Below, piece by piece: positions 24,484 to 32,886 of a DNA stretch of 64,000 nt (position 1 is the first letter of the stretch; every line of letters starts with the position of its first letter). The stretch is from Nitrospirales bacterium (GTDB taxonomy: Bacteria > Nitrospirota > Nitrospiria > Nitrospirales > UBA8639). The position numbers and the translations under genes are program-made. The notes under the pieces were generated by a model. It did not search any database, was not told where the DNA came from, and saw nothing but the letters and a program-made list of their open reading frames with translations. Where the stretch lies: the NCBI GenBank assembly GCA_012270585.1, contig JAAXIB010000014.1, positions 1 through 64,000 on the forward strand. Reading direction: 5' to 3'.

Positions 24484-25119
24484 ATGAACGTCTTGCAAAA
24501 AGGAAGAACCATTCTTTTGTGTGGGATCGTGTTCCTCCCTCTGCTATTCGCGGGTATCCAGGCTGCGGAACGATTGCCGGGTGATTATCAGGTGATAAAG
24601 GGTGAACGTTCCCTTCATACGCCAGGGAAAGTCCTGCTTTTGGAATTTGCCGATTTTTATTGCCCTCATTGCCACCTTTTCGAGAAGATCGTGACTTCAC
24701 AACTGAAAAAAGAATTCGGTGAACGACTGGAAGTCCGGTTGGTGGGGTTTCCCGTGATTCGCGGGAAGCTTCCCACGGCTTTTGAAATGTATGAGCAGGC
24801 CAGAGCAATGGGAAAAGGTTCCGAAATGAAGGACGTCTTATTCCACACGATCCACAAAGAGAAGATTCATGTTTTTGATCGAGGCATCCGCTCACTGCTG
24901 ATTCGTGAGGTCGGGTTGGACGGCAAAGCCTTCGAGGACGGACTGGCGAGTGGCGAGCCTTACAAGGCCTTGGAAAAAGGCAAAGCCTGGGGTGAACGCA
25001 TTAACGTCAAGCATACGCCCACCGTCGTTCTTGACGGAAACCTGCAGGTCCCGAATCTGGATATCGACAATCTCCGCACCCTGATCAACGGCATTCTCAA
25101 GAAAGACAAAAACTCATAA
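24484..25119 (+). CDS. DsbA-like exported thioredoxin-fold protein
   Basis: 211 residues. A signal peptide covers residues 1-27 (basic QKGR, hydrophobic ILLCGIVFLPLLFAGI, then QAA). The redox motif is Cys60-Pro-His-Cys63 within FADFYCPHCH, the same CPHC dipeptide as E. coli DsbA, and the cis-proline loop appears as KHTPTVVLDG. It should act as a periplasmic thiol oxidase or a relative. AAAGGAG lies six bases before the ATG at 24484. No dsbB is nearby; the exported proteins of this window, several with cysteine pairs, are possible clients. Confidence 0.88.
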   Translation: MNVLQKGRTILLCGIVFLPLLFAGIQAAERLPGDYQVIKGERSLHTPGKVLLLEFADFYCPHCHLFEKIVTSQLKKEFGERLEVRLVGFPVIRGKLPTAFEMYEQARAMGKGSEMKDVLFHTIHKEKIHVFDRGIRSLLIREVGLDGKAFEDGLASGEPYKALEKGKAWGERINVKHTPTVVLDGNLQVPNLDIDNLRTLINGILKKDKNS

Positions 25120-25259
25120 GGTCAGCGGCTCGGGGTCAAGTCACTCTTTTTTTCTCCACCGGCTCGACAATGACCTACCGTGAATTGATATAATCCTTGA
25201 AGCAAACCGTGGCTCTTGAGACCATGATTTGTATGTCATGCAGACCGGAGGAACGTCCC

Positions 25260-25472
25260 ATGGGTAAAAAAAAGTTGCCGAAAGTCTCATTCCCCGAACT
25301 AGAGGCCATGCTCGAAGACATGCAGGAATTACTCACGGACGAATATGGGAATCCCCTTCCACCCGACCATCCACAGGTGAAAAAGCTGCAAGGCCTTGCC
25401 GAACAACTGGAAGCCGGCACACCGCCCCAAGCTGAAAACGAAGGCGGGGGACCGTTGTCGGGCCATGCCTAA
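25260..25472 (+). CDS. Small acidic helical protein of unknown function
   Basis: 70 residues from the ATG at 25260, which GGAGGAACGTCCC precedes. It begins MGKKKLPKVSFPELEAML and continues DEYGNPLPPDHPQVKK, then QLEAGTPPQAENEGG. The even spacing of charged and hydrophobic residues suggests a soluble helical protein. It has no motif that I recognise and no signal peptide. A longer start at 25197 exists, but the ribosome-binding site favours 25260. It follows the DsbA-like gene by 140 bases on the same strand. Confidence 0.6.
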   Translation: MGKKKLPKVSFPELEAMLEDMQELLTDEYGNPLPPDHPQVKKLQGLAEQLEAGTPPQAENEGGGPLSGHA

Positions 25473-25612
25473 GGAAGGCTGTCACGTTACGCGACCCCAA
25501 CCAACCTGCTGGACTGTTAAAACTAGACTTCTGCAGAAATTTCGCCTAGAGTAAATCGTGTTGTTGAGAGATCGAACGTAGAAGCCTTAGCAGCAGGCAA
25601 TGACGTGATGTC

Positions 25613-25703
25613 GGAGAGGTGGCCGAGCGGCCGAAGGCAACGGTTTGCTAAACCGTCGTAGGCTAACCCCCTACCGCGGGTTCAAATCCCGCCCTCTCCG
25701 CCA
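25613..25703 (+). tRNA. tRNA-Ser (anticodon GCT)
   Basis: GGAGAGG at 25613-25619 pairs with CCTCTCC at 25693-25699, followed by G and an encoded CCA to 25703. The anticodon stem CGGTTTGCTAAACCG gives GCT. The long variable arm and the T arm GCGGG-TTCAAAT-CCCGC are present, fitting a class II tRNA-Ser. Confidence 0.97.
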
Positions 25704-25898
25704 TTTCACGCAAGACAGCACAGGCAAGTAGTTGTCCCTATTTTTCCGCCCATCTCCCAGGATGGCAGGATTTGAATGGGGATTGGAAGGGGGTATTCCC
25801 CCTTCATAAATCTCTGCTTGCTTCTTTTTCCTCACCGCCAAGCATGCAAGTCCGACTGAAGCACAAGTCGCTTCTCCATTTCCCGCAGGAAGGGTTTC

Positions 25899-26960
25899 AT
25901 GCGTGAACAGCGCTGGGAATCCCGTCAATCCTTAAGTTTCCCACAGGTCCTCGACCTGCTCGATCGACTTCAAGCCAAAGGATTGCGTCCCGTCGATCCT
26001 GAAAAAGAAGGAATCTGTTACATCGAAGAATGGCCCGTTCCATCGCCGGAGGCCATTCAACGACTCGATCAATGGCCCCTTGAGGACGTGACCATGATTC
26101 ACGTGCTCGATGAATGGAAGGACGACTTTTTTCTCCTGACGGGCCGCTACCATTCGACTTTCCAACGCTACCAATCTGTCAGCGCTTATTGCTCCGTCAG
26201 CCACCCGTGGCATCTTTCCGGCCATCTGGCCACACTTCGGCCCCTTGCCATGTTCTGGGTTGGATTTCGGCATACGCACTCATTCATCAGGATTCGGTTC
26301 CATACGACTGCGATTATTGCCCAGGGTGAACCCTATGCCCACCACCAACGGCCAATCTGGTTGGAGGAACGACAGGCGGCCTTCCATGAAGCGATTGACC
26401 TGCTTGATCTGCCGATAGACGTCTCAATTCAAAAGGACCGGGTCACGCTTCGCAACGCACACGAAGAGGTCCCGTTTTTTTGTTCCTGGCCGGACGCATT
26501 CGGACCGTGTCAATTCGAATTCAATTCTTCAGACCCATTCGCCTTTCTCGTGCCGGCCAGTGGTTTGGCTTCGACGCATCGACTGCCCACGGCAACGGTT
26601 CGGATTTATTTGACCGGTTTTTCCCGGGAAGCCCTGAATGAGTTCAAGGCTATCGAACCTGACGTGCGCACGGTCTACCGCTGCTCCGCGCATACTTGCC
26701 TCACGGACCTTCCCGCCCTGTTGGACGTTGTGGGAAAGGGAGGCCGGCTGTACACCACCGTGTCAGAATTTCGAACTCAAACCGTTCTATCTGGTCATCC
26801 GGATGCCGCTGCCATTATTGGAATCATGGGAACGGAAAACCGCTATCAACTGGAAGTCCGGTTGAATGTGATGCCATTGCCCATGGATGAGATGACCGCT
26901 TGGTTCGAGGAGTTGTTCACCTACCCCATGACCTATGCCCCACTCTCCCCCTTTCCGTAA
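25899..26960 (+). CDS. Unrecognised 353-residue soluble protein
   Basis: No family recognised. It starts at ATG 25899 with AGGAAGGG a few bases upstream. The sequence is globular with aromatic-rich segments (SVSHPWHLSGH and FWVGFRHTHSF near residues 100-128, FFCSWPDAFGPCQFEF around 195) and no transmembrane segment or signal peptide. Several His and Trp clusters occur, but no known catalytic motif. A hydrophobic core segment DLPALLDVVGKGGRLY lies near residue 270. Neighbours are tRNA-Ser upstream and a 400-base gap followed by the AT-rich glycan island. Codon use resembles the surrounding chromosome, not the island. Confidence 0.65.
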   Translation: MREQRWESRQSLSFPQVLDLLDRLQAKGLRPVDPEKEGICYIEEWPVPSPEAIQRLDQWPLEDVTMIHVLDEWKDDFFLLTGRYHSTFQRYQSVSAYCSVSHPWHLSGHLATLRPLAMFWVGFRHTHSFIRIRFHTTAIIAQGEPYAHHQRPIWLEERQAAFHEAIDLLDLPIDVSIQKDRVTLRNAHEEVPFFCSWPDAFGPCQFEFNSSDPFAFLVPASGLASTHRLPTATVRIYLTGFSREALNEFKAIEPDVRTVYRCSAHTCLTDLPALLDVVGKGGRLYTTVSEFRTQTVLSGHPDAAAIIGIMGTENRYQLEVRLNVMPLPMDEMTAWFEELFTYPMTYAPLSPFP

Positions 26961-27369
26961 AACGATTGTCAACCATACCGTTGTCCTATAAGAACACTCC
27001 AGGCAATCGAATCTCTCGTAGATCATTTGGGTCATTCAGCCTCGTGGTCCCCGGACATCGGACCAGACGGGCTTATTCTCGGTCTCCACCGGAAAACGGT
27101 AGGATTGGCTCCATCCTGATGAGAAGATCCGGCACCGGGGAAGTTCGTTGAAGCCCAACTCCTAAGTGGACCGCTTTATGGAGGGAAGGTCAATGAGAAT
27201 CACTCAATCTTTGCATAAACGGATGGAGTGATATACGATTTTCGAATGTATGCGATAGCTTCCAACAACGTCGTATCACAACAGGGAACTTTCATCCGCC
27301 AATCATAAAAATCTTTCTCTATTCCATTCTGAAAAATATCGTTGTTCATCGCTTAGCCAAGGATTTCCG
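26961..27369. other. Gene-free border region before the AT-rich island
   Basis: 409 bases with no gene I can support. The composition turns clearly AT-rich from about 27180. A small ACCG/CGGT hairpin lies at about 27089-27101. No repeat or IS element was found here; an overlapping plus-strand frame (26900-27151) has no ribosome-binding site or plausible product. Confidence 0.5.
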
Positions 27370-28437
27370 GTGAAGATTGCACAGGTTATGCTCGACCCAA
27401 ACTATGGTGGTGTGCAAAGATATTTTGCAGATCTTTGTTTGGAACTCGCTGGAAGGGGCAATTCAGTACTATCCATAATCCGAAAAAACAGCGTCGTAGA
27501 GTCTGAATTAATCTCGATAAAAAATATTCAGGTGGTAGCGATCAACAACCAGTTTGGGTGGTATGATCCATTTGCCACGATTCAAATGAAAACCGCACTC
27601 AATCGATTTCAGCCGAATATTGTCGAAGCACATTTGGCCCGAGCGGCGTTTCTCACAGGAAGAATCAAACACACCGGCAAGTGGCCGTTGATCGCCAAAA
27701 CGCACAACAATTTCAACGGCAAGTATTACCGAAAAATGGATGGCATTGTTCCATGTACAGCGCAGGCCACGCAATCGGAATACCATCGCGATATTCCCCA
27801 TCATAAGTTTACTACGGTCATTCCCAACTTTTCACGACTTAAACCTGTGTCAAGAGTTGCAAAACCTCCTCGAATAGATAAGATTTTTGCAGCAGGACGG
27901 TTTGTGAAAAAAAAGGGGTTTAATATTTTGCTGGAAGCACTGGCCGCGTTGAAATCGATTAATATAAATTTTTCACTGCAAATAGCTGGAAATGGCCCGG
28001 AATTCTACTCGCTCAGGGCACTGTCAACTGAATTGGGATTAAACGAAAATGTGCAGTTTCTGGGTCACAGAAACGACATTCCAAATTTGATTAAAAATGC
28101 CGACCTCTTCGTACTACCGTCTCTGAGAGAACCTTTTGGAATCATTGTCCTGGAAGCAATGGCAATGGGAACTCCGATTATTGCGACCCGTTCTGAGGGT
28201 CCGATGGAAGTGCTTGATGATAATTCAGCAATACTCGTCGACAAAGGTGAAAAATCCGCACTCTTTCATGGACTACGGAAAGCAATAGAGGACCCGGGAA
28301 GTTGTCGAGATCGGGCACAACACGCGTTGACTTTATATAAGAGCTGCTATATCGCTGATGCCGTCGTGCCAAAAATTCTTGCTCTTTACCATGATGTCAT
28401 ACGGCAGTTCGAATGCAAAAATGGCATTCGGCATTAA
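27370..28437 (+). CDS. Glycosyltransferase family 4
   Basis: 355 residues with the GT-B fold of GT4 enzymes. The N-terminal half starts IAQVMLDPNYGGVQRYFADL, with the G-G-V/x-Q/E-x loop typical of GT4. The C-terminal half has FAAGRFVKKKGFNILLEAL and the EX7E motif EPFGIIVLE, followed by AMAMGTPIIAT. The donor and acceptor are unknown; by context it adds a sugar to LPS core, O-antigen or another surface glycan. GTG start at 27370. The coding sequence is AT-rich next to the flanking chromosome. It is followed by another glycosyltransferase on the same strand. Confidence 0.87.
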   Translation: MKIAQVMLDPNYGGVQRYFADLCLELAGRGNSVLSIIRKNSVVESELISIKNIQVVAINNQFGWYDPFATIQMKTALNRFQPNIVEAHLARAAFLTGRIKHTGKWPLIAKTHNNFNGKYYRKMDGIVPCTAQATQSEYHRDIPHHKFTTVIPNFSRLKPVSRVAKPPRIDKIFAAGRFVKKKGFNILLEALAALKSININFSLQIAGNGPEFYSLRALSTELGLNENVQFLGHRNDIPNLIKNADLFVLPSLREPFGIIVLEAMAMGTPIIATRSEGPMEVLDDNSAILVDKGEKSALFHGLRKAIEDPGSCRDRAQHALTLYKSCYIADAVVPKILALYHDVIRQFECKNGIRH

Positions 28438-28598
28438 TTGCACACAACCGATGGAGATTTGACGAACTCCCGGAATAACATCGATCGTCTGCCCCCATGC
28501 ACACATTTCTCGTTATACTGAGAAATCCCGATTCCTGTTGCCAAACTGAGTTGCGTTCTCTAATTGACGAAAAAATATCACCTTCGATTTGTGTTTAA

Positions 28599-29351
28599 AT
28601 GGCGCCTGTCAACGTCATCACAATCAAATGGGGCGATCATTATGGGCCCCACTATGTCAATCGCTTGTATGCAGGGGTTCAACGAAACTTACGTGCCGCA
28701 TTTAGATTCGTCTGCTTTACGGACAATTCGCAGGGGATTCGCCCCGAGGTAGAAGTTTATCCGTTACCGGAAATAAATCTTGAAGCCGCAACTCACTTCA
28801 CAAACGGTCGAAAACTGGGACTTTTTCAGAGTGGGATAGGCGATCTTGAGGGCCCATGTCTATACTTCGATCTGGATGTCATTATCGTCCGATCGATTGA
28901 TTGTTTTTTCGAATATTTGCCTGGCAAGTTTTGTGTTTGTAGCGAGTGGCTCCCACCCAATAAGCGCTTATTAAAAAAACTCTTTGATTATCCAATTGGT
29001 GTGAATACTTCGATTTTCAGATTTGAAGCAAACTCAATGCAATTCGTTGTCGATAGGATGAGCAAGGCACCACAGATCCTGAAGGACATTACCCTCGAGC
29101 AAAGGTGGGTCGCCCACGTTGTGGGAGATCGAGTTAATTGGTGGCCTTCCGAGTGGGTATCCAGTTTCAAGCATAGAAAACCTGTTTATCCATTCAGCTT
29201 TTTCTGGCCACCCGTACTGCCCCGTAGAACACGGGTCATGATATTCAACGGACCATTGAAACCCTCACACGCAGTAAAAGGAAACTTTGAGTTATCCCCG
29301 CGGCGTGTATGCCGTTCTGCACAATGGGCAAAACAGCACTGGATTGACTAG
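28599..29351 (+). CDS. Putative GT-A type glycosyltransferase with DxD motif
   Basis: 250 residues. The N-terminus ITIKWGDHYGPHYVNRLYAG resembles the start of family 8-like and related GT-A transferases; the metal-binding DxD motif is FDLDV (Asp91, Asp93) at the end of a predicted strand. PIGVNTSIFRFEA and LEQRWVAHVVGDRVNWWPSEW follow, positions where these enzymes bind acceptor. Assignment to a precise family is not possible by eye. It lies 161 bases after the GT4 gene on the same strand in the AT-rich island, and its end faces the methyltransferase gene. Confidence 0.7.
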   Translation: MAPVNVITIKWGDHYGPHYVNRLYAGVQRNLRAAFRFVCFTDNSQGIRPEVEVYPLPEINLEAATHFTNGRKLGLFQSGIGDLEGPCLYFDLDVIIVRSIDCFFEYLPGKFCVCSEWLPPNKRLLKKLFDYPIGVNTSIFRFEANSMQFVVDRMSKAPQILKDITLEQRWVAHVVGDRVNWWPSEWVSSFKHRKPVYPFSFFWPPVLPRRTRVMIFNGPLKPSHAVKGNFELSPRRVCRSAQWAKQHWID

Positions 29352-29556
29352 AAACTACTCAAAATGGAAGGCGTTGTAGACCGGCTGCTGGTGGCCTTTC
29401 CCCGTAACTTGGAACTGCGCGACAAGAATAACCGTAAGCGTTCCCTCCAAACGTCATCGATGATTCGGTTCGAAGAATCCGTAATGGTTTCACTTGAACC
29501 TGGTTCGTTCGGCCTCAAGCGCGATACCTTTAACGCAGAGAAGGAACCTTAGGGGA

Positions 29557-30990
29557 TCAATGGCCGTGTCGTTGCAGACAATACAAAACGCGCTTACCGG
29601 TGGGAAGTTCATGGCGATCTACCAGTGAAAAATGTTTGAAGGCCTCAGTCTCAAAGACCAACAGGTTATACCACGGATAGACATCCTCCCGGTTGGTAAG
29701 GAGCTTCTTCACCATGGGATCAGATTTGGGCACAAACTCAACAATGACGTACTCAGCCTCAACAATCAGCAGCAAATTAAAAATATACTCAAAGGGCACA
29801 TTGTGTGTGACACAGAGATGATGCAAAAGGGCCAACATCAATACCATCGTCGGCTTGCCTCGGTCCAGGAAACCCTGCCGAGCGAGGTTGTTCCATCCTA
29901 AGCCGGGTGAGGGGTTCGTGACATCCAGGACCATCGGCAAAATCTCCGAAATTCCGTTTTGTCGACAGTACCGATAGAGGTGATTTACAGATTCCGGATC
30001 AGCATCTGCCGCAACTACCAGAGGAGTATATTTTCGGGCAATCAAGGAAAATTCTCCTGTATTGCATCCCAGATCCCAAACGGAATTGGGCCGTACGTTC
30101 TCCAAATGTTTTTCCACAAATCTTCGCTTAGCCTCAACTTCCAAGGCTGTATAGGAACGATTATCAGAATACCCGACCCAGTGACGTTGGGAAGACCCTT
30201 GGTGTAGTTGAGTGACGATTTTTTTCATGGCACAAACGAGGGCATTCACGTGATCCAGAGAAAACTTCAGTGATTGAAAATTCGACTTCAGCGCCGGATT
30301 GTCGGCCTGAAACCCCGATTGGAAAAAAGATTGGAGAATAACGTGTTTAAACATACCGGCTTTTCTCCAACCTGACCCTCCAAGAAGAGGTTTCATCACA
30401 TGAAGTGGAATTCCCTCAAGATAACTTCTCAAAAAGTGCTGAAAATGGACGCTTCTATGAGCTGTCAAAGCCAAGGGAAATAAAAACTGTTGGCAAAACT
30501 GTGTATAGCCTGCCCATGGTGTGCCAGGAACATATTTCGCGATTGAAAGAATATCAATGAAAATCGGACGACATCCCAAAAATTGTATGTTATAGGCGGT
30601 AGCATCCTTTAAGATAAACTCATATTTCCCACTACAAAGCAGAAGGTCCAGAGTGTGTAATGCTGCATCCTTCAACATATCAAAGGACCATTCATAGGGA
30701 TAGCTAATGAAGGGAATTCGGCTTTGCTCAATGATTCCTGTAATCTCCGGGTACTTCGCGGCAATGGCACCCACAGACGCGGCATCATCAGTTTCCCACG
30801 TTCGAGTTACCCACTTTTCCTCCTCCAACCATTCACACAAAGGACTTTGGCGAAAATCATGGTACGAGGCCAATCCATCCTTTGTGAGTGCCCGAAACAC
30901 GCGATTGTCCTGATAAAAGACAAACCCCTCGGGGTCACGGTAGGATCCCGCAACCCGCACGAAATCGGGGGAAAACTCAGGTGTCATCAT
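29557..30990 (-). CDS. Kinase-like/SAM-methyltransferase two-domain protein (NoeA-like layout)
   Basis: 477 residues in two parts. Residues about 1-200 include ILKDATAYNIQF and RPIFIDILS. The spacing of Asp129, Asn134 and Asp146 recalls the catalytic and metal-binding residues of phosphotransferase-fold kinases, though the HxD form is altered, so activity is uncertain. From about residue 300 comes a class I SAM-methyltransferase domain with VWDLGCNTGEFSLIA and VVAADADPESV. I recall the same layout, including a D-A-S/T-A-Y-N phrase, in methyltransferases related to NoeA of rhizobia; that is memory, not a search. It overlaps the YIDP gene by 14 bases and has AAGGAACGGG before its ATG. A role in surface-glycan modification is inference from neighbours. 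Confidence 0.7.
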   Translation of the reverse strand: MMTPEFSPDFVRVAGSYRDPEGFVFYQDNRVFRALTKDGLASYHDFRQSPLCEWLEEEKWVTRTWETDDAASVGAIAAKYPEITGIIEQSRIPFISYPYEWSFDMLKDAALHTLDLLLCSGKYEFILKDATAYNIQFLGCRPIFIDILSIAKYVPGTPWAGYTQFCQQFLFPLALTAHRSVHFQHFLRSYLEGIPLHVMKPLLGGSGWRKAGMFKHVILQSFFQSGFQADNPALKSNFQSLKFSLDHVNALVCAMKKIVTQLHQGSSQRHWVGYSDNRSYTALEVEAKRRFVEKHLENVRPNSVWDLGCNTGEFSLIARKYTPLVVAADADPESVNHLYRYCRQNGISEILPMVLDVTNPSPGLGWNNLARQGFLDRGKPTMVLMLALLHHLCVTHNVPFEYIFNLLLIVEAEYVIVEFVPKSDPMVKKLLTNREDVYPWYNLLVFETEAFKHFSLVDRHELPTGKRVLYCLQRHGH

Positions 30991-31207
30991 CCCGTTCCTT
31001 ACAAAAATACTTGGTAAGTTTTCCCCAATACAATTTTACCAAAACTCCGATGCCAGCAACGCCCCCCAGTAATATTTGAACCAACAAACCTCCGGCCGAC
31101 GGATCAATATAAGCCTGAGCAAAGTCAGGCTCGATCAAAATTATTCCCAAGAGGAAGGCTCCGATCGTTTTTCGCACTGTCTGCTTCCTTGTATAAATCA
31201 CAATCAC
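30977..31207 (-). CDS. Small YIDP-motif membrane protein
   Basis: 76 residues. The N-terminus has a signal-like hydrophobic stretch, then AYIDPSAGGLLVQILLGGVAGIGVLVKLYWGKL. I recognise the Y-I-D-P-x-x-G-x-L-L-Q phrase as that of a small membrane protein found beside surface-polysaccharide and sulfatase genes in many bacteria. The C-terminal tail is basic and cytoplasmic. Its GTG at 31207 overlaps the TGA of the preceding sulfatase gene by four bases (GTGA), so the two are probably translationally coupled, and its own stop lies 14 bases inside the methyltransferase gene. No function is known; the coupling suggests it belongs to the same membrane complex or pathway. Confidence 0.75.
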   Translation of the reverse strand: MIVIYTRKQTVRKTIGAFLLGIILIEPDFAQAYIDPSAGGLLVQILLGGVAGIGVLVKLYWGKLTKYFCKERDDDT

Positions 31208-32748
31208 TTGGGTGGCAACTGACTCTGATGTTTCACTCTTTCCATCTTGTTCAGTAAAACACCAAAAAACTCGGATGTATCAATAAACCGACGATTCACT
31301 ACACCGTGAGTTTGTCCGGGTGACTTGATCAAAAAGGGCACACGGGCCACGTGCTCATGCTCAAGTACGCGACCAGGTTTCTGCGGGTCAAAACTTGTTC
31401 CATGGTCGCTCATGACCACGATATATGATTGTGCATACAGTTCTTTGGCCTTGAGTTGGTCAACAAATTCTCCAAACAAGGAGTCTACATATGTCAACTG
31501 TTCTCTGTAAAACTTTTGCAATTCTTCAAGTTCGTCGTGACTCAAATCTTTACTTGGTCCACCATCATATACTATTTGCCTGACATCACCATTACTTGCA
31601 AATTGAAAAGGGTAATGAGGCAAGCCCTCATGAATATAGGTGAAAGTGGGATGATCGAAAGATTGGCCCATGCTGAGCGCACGAGTGATTGGGCGTCCTT
31701 GAAGAGCGAGTTGATCAGATTGTGGGAGAATCAGGCTTCGTAACTTCCTTCCTATTTTGGTATTGCGTAACTCCCCGGGGACAGATCTATGCCAAACATG
31801 CCTGGCCAAGTGGCCATAATCGGTAAACCCTTTGTCAAGATAAATCCGACACCTCTCAGCCACCTGCTGAAAAGCATGGCAATAGGGCAAATAATATCCG
31901 AGGATGAATACTTCCATGTTTTGAGCCATGAAAGAAAGATAATTTTGGGAATCGAAGTTATCTATGAAATGGTGGGAAAAGTGAAGGACATCTTTTTTTG
32001 CCAAAAGCAACGCTGAAACGGCCTGGCTGGTCTTTGAATAGAGAGTTCGCGCATGCGGATACCACGTACTGGTTTCGGAGAATTTTGCCAAATTGGGAAC
32101 AACGCTGACGTCAAATTCATCGCCCTCCAGACTCTGGACAAGCGAAAACTCGTCGAAAATTATCCAAAATACATGATGCCCATTCCCGCTCAAAGCAACT
32201 TGTTCCACCCTCTTATGGGTGGACTCCATGTTGGCTTCCAATTCGTGTGCTTGAAGAATGATCCGACCGAAATTCAATGCTTCATACAAGAAAAGAACGA
32301 AAAAAAACTGATGCACAAGAATGACCGTTTTTTTCTTGCCTCGTAAAAACCCTATCACAGCAGGAGCAAGCGCCACGACGCAACCAATGACATACAGGGT
32401 ATTCGATGAAGAAGGAATCATAGTAATTTGAATAAGGTGCAAAAAAGAAACGAGGGCCACAATCGACAGAATTTTTTGAACAAGTAAAGCAACCTTTTCA
32501 TCTGCCCACCAATGCACCAAAAACAGGGAAAAGCCCACGACGAGTATCCCAAATCCGTATGCTGTGAAAAGACACGAAATACAGACCGGTTCATAGGGAT
32601 GAGCTAGGATGAGACTATTCAACGGGGCCATGAACACTAGCGTGACTACATTAATGCCAATAAGAACAGTCGCAAAAACTGAGCCTGAATTCACCGATCT
32701 TCTCTTATGAGTATTGGCCGAAAAATTAAAGAAGCCTTTTCGTGGCAT
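31204..32748 (-). CDS. Membrane-embedded alkaline-phosphatase-superfamily enzyme (sulfatase/LtaS-like)
   Basis: 514 residues. The first 165 hold four or five transmembrane segments (about 22-40, 57-79, 88-110, 118-135, 142-160); the rest is a periplasmic domain of the alkaline phosphatase superfamily. FWIIFDEFS provides Asp199-Glu200 for the first metal site, ARTLYSKTSQAV holds Thr240 as a candidate nucleophile, and VVMSDHG (Asp448, His449) is the second metal-binding motif. The layout matches LtaS-type and phosphoethanolamine-transferase-like enzymes that decorate surface glycans, but the substrate cannot be read. First gene of a coupled trio with the YIDP protein and the kinase-like/methyltransferase. 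The upstream gap contains an IS-end-like repeat at 32843-32882. Confidence 0.75.
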   Translation of the reverse strand: MPRKGFFNFSANTHKRRSVNSGSVFATVLIGINVVTLVFMAPLNSLILAHPYEPVCISCLFTAYGFGILVVGFSLFLVHWWADEKVALLVQKILSIVALVSFLHLIQITMIPSSSNTLYVIGCVVALAPAVIGFLRGKKKTVILVHQFFFVLFLYEALNFGRIILQAHELEANMESTHKRVEQVALSGNGHHVFWIIFDEFSLVQSLEGDEFDVSVVPNLAKFSETSTWYPHARTLYSKTSQAVSALLLAKKDVLHFSHHFIDNFDSQNYLSFMAQNMEVFILGYYLPYCHAFQQVAERCRIYLDKGFTDYGHLARHVWHRSVPGELRNTKIGRKLRSLILPQSDQLALQGRPITRALSMGQSFDHPTFTYIHEGLPHYPFQFASNGDVRQIVYDGGPSKDLSHDELEELQKFYREQLTYVDSLFGEFVDQLKAKELYAQSYIVVMSDHGTSFDPQKPGRVLEHEHVARVPFLIKSPGQTHGVVNRRFIDTSEFFGVLLNKMERVKHQSQLPPK

Positions 32749-32842
32749 GTCGAAAAGGTCAGAAACTCTACCTTAGAACTGTCTCATTGACGGAGAAGCT
32801 TACGTGTTTGCTCTCCATTTCGGTTGAGGGTAAATCATAAAC

Positions 32843-32882
32843 TGTACATGTCCCAAGTGTTACCATGTCCCAGGTCTGTACA
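32843..32882. repeat. Short repeat array resembling an insertion-sequence end
   Basis: TGTACA at 32843-32848 and again at 32877-32882 frame two direct copies of CATGTCCCA (32847-32855 and 32864-32872), 17 bases apart. Paired short repeats of this kind occur as transposase-binding sites at the ends of some DDE insertion sequences. No transposase gene is present, so this would be a remnant. It sits at the edge of the AT-rich segment. Confidence 0.45.
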
Positions 32883-32886
32883 TTCG

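Noticed and set aside
25671-25928. Minus-strand frame ending in RRGRDLNPR
   Set aside because: This phrase is a well-known false protein that arises opposite tRNA genes. It lies antisense to tRNA-Ser (25613-25703).
26900-27151. 83-residue plus-strand frame at the island border
   Set aside because: Overlaps the end of the 353-residue gene in another phase; no start signal and no family.
29364-29552. 62-residue plus-strand frame after the GT-A gene
   Set aside because: No ribosome-binding site, no motif, and composition like random sequence; the space between two convergent genes is probably non-coding.
25613-32882. Integrative element inserted at tRNA-Ser
   Set aside because: No integrase gene and no duplicated tRNA 3' end found between 25704 and 33000; composition shift starts 1.5 kb away from the tRNA.
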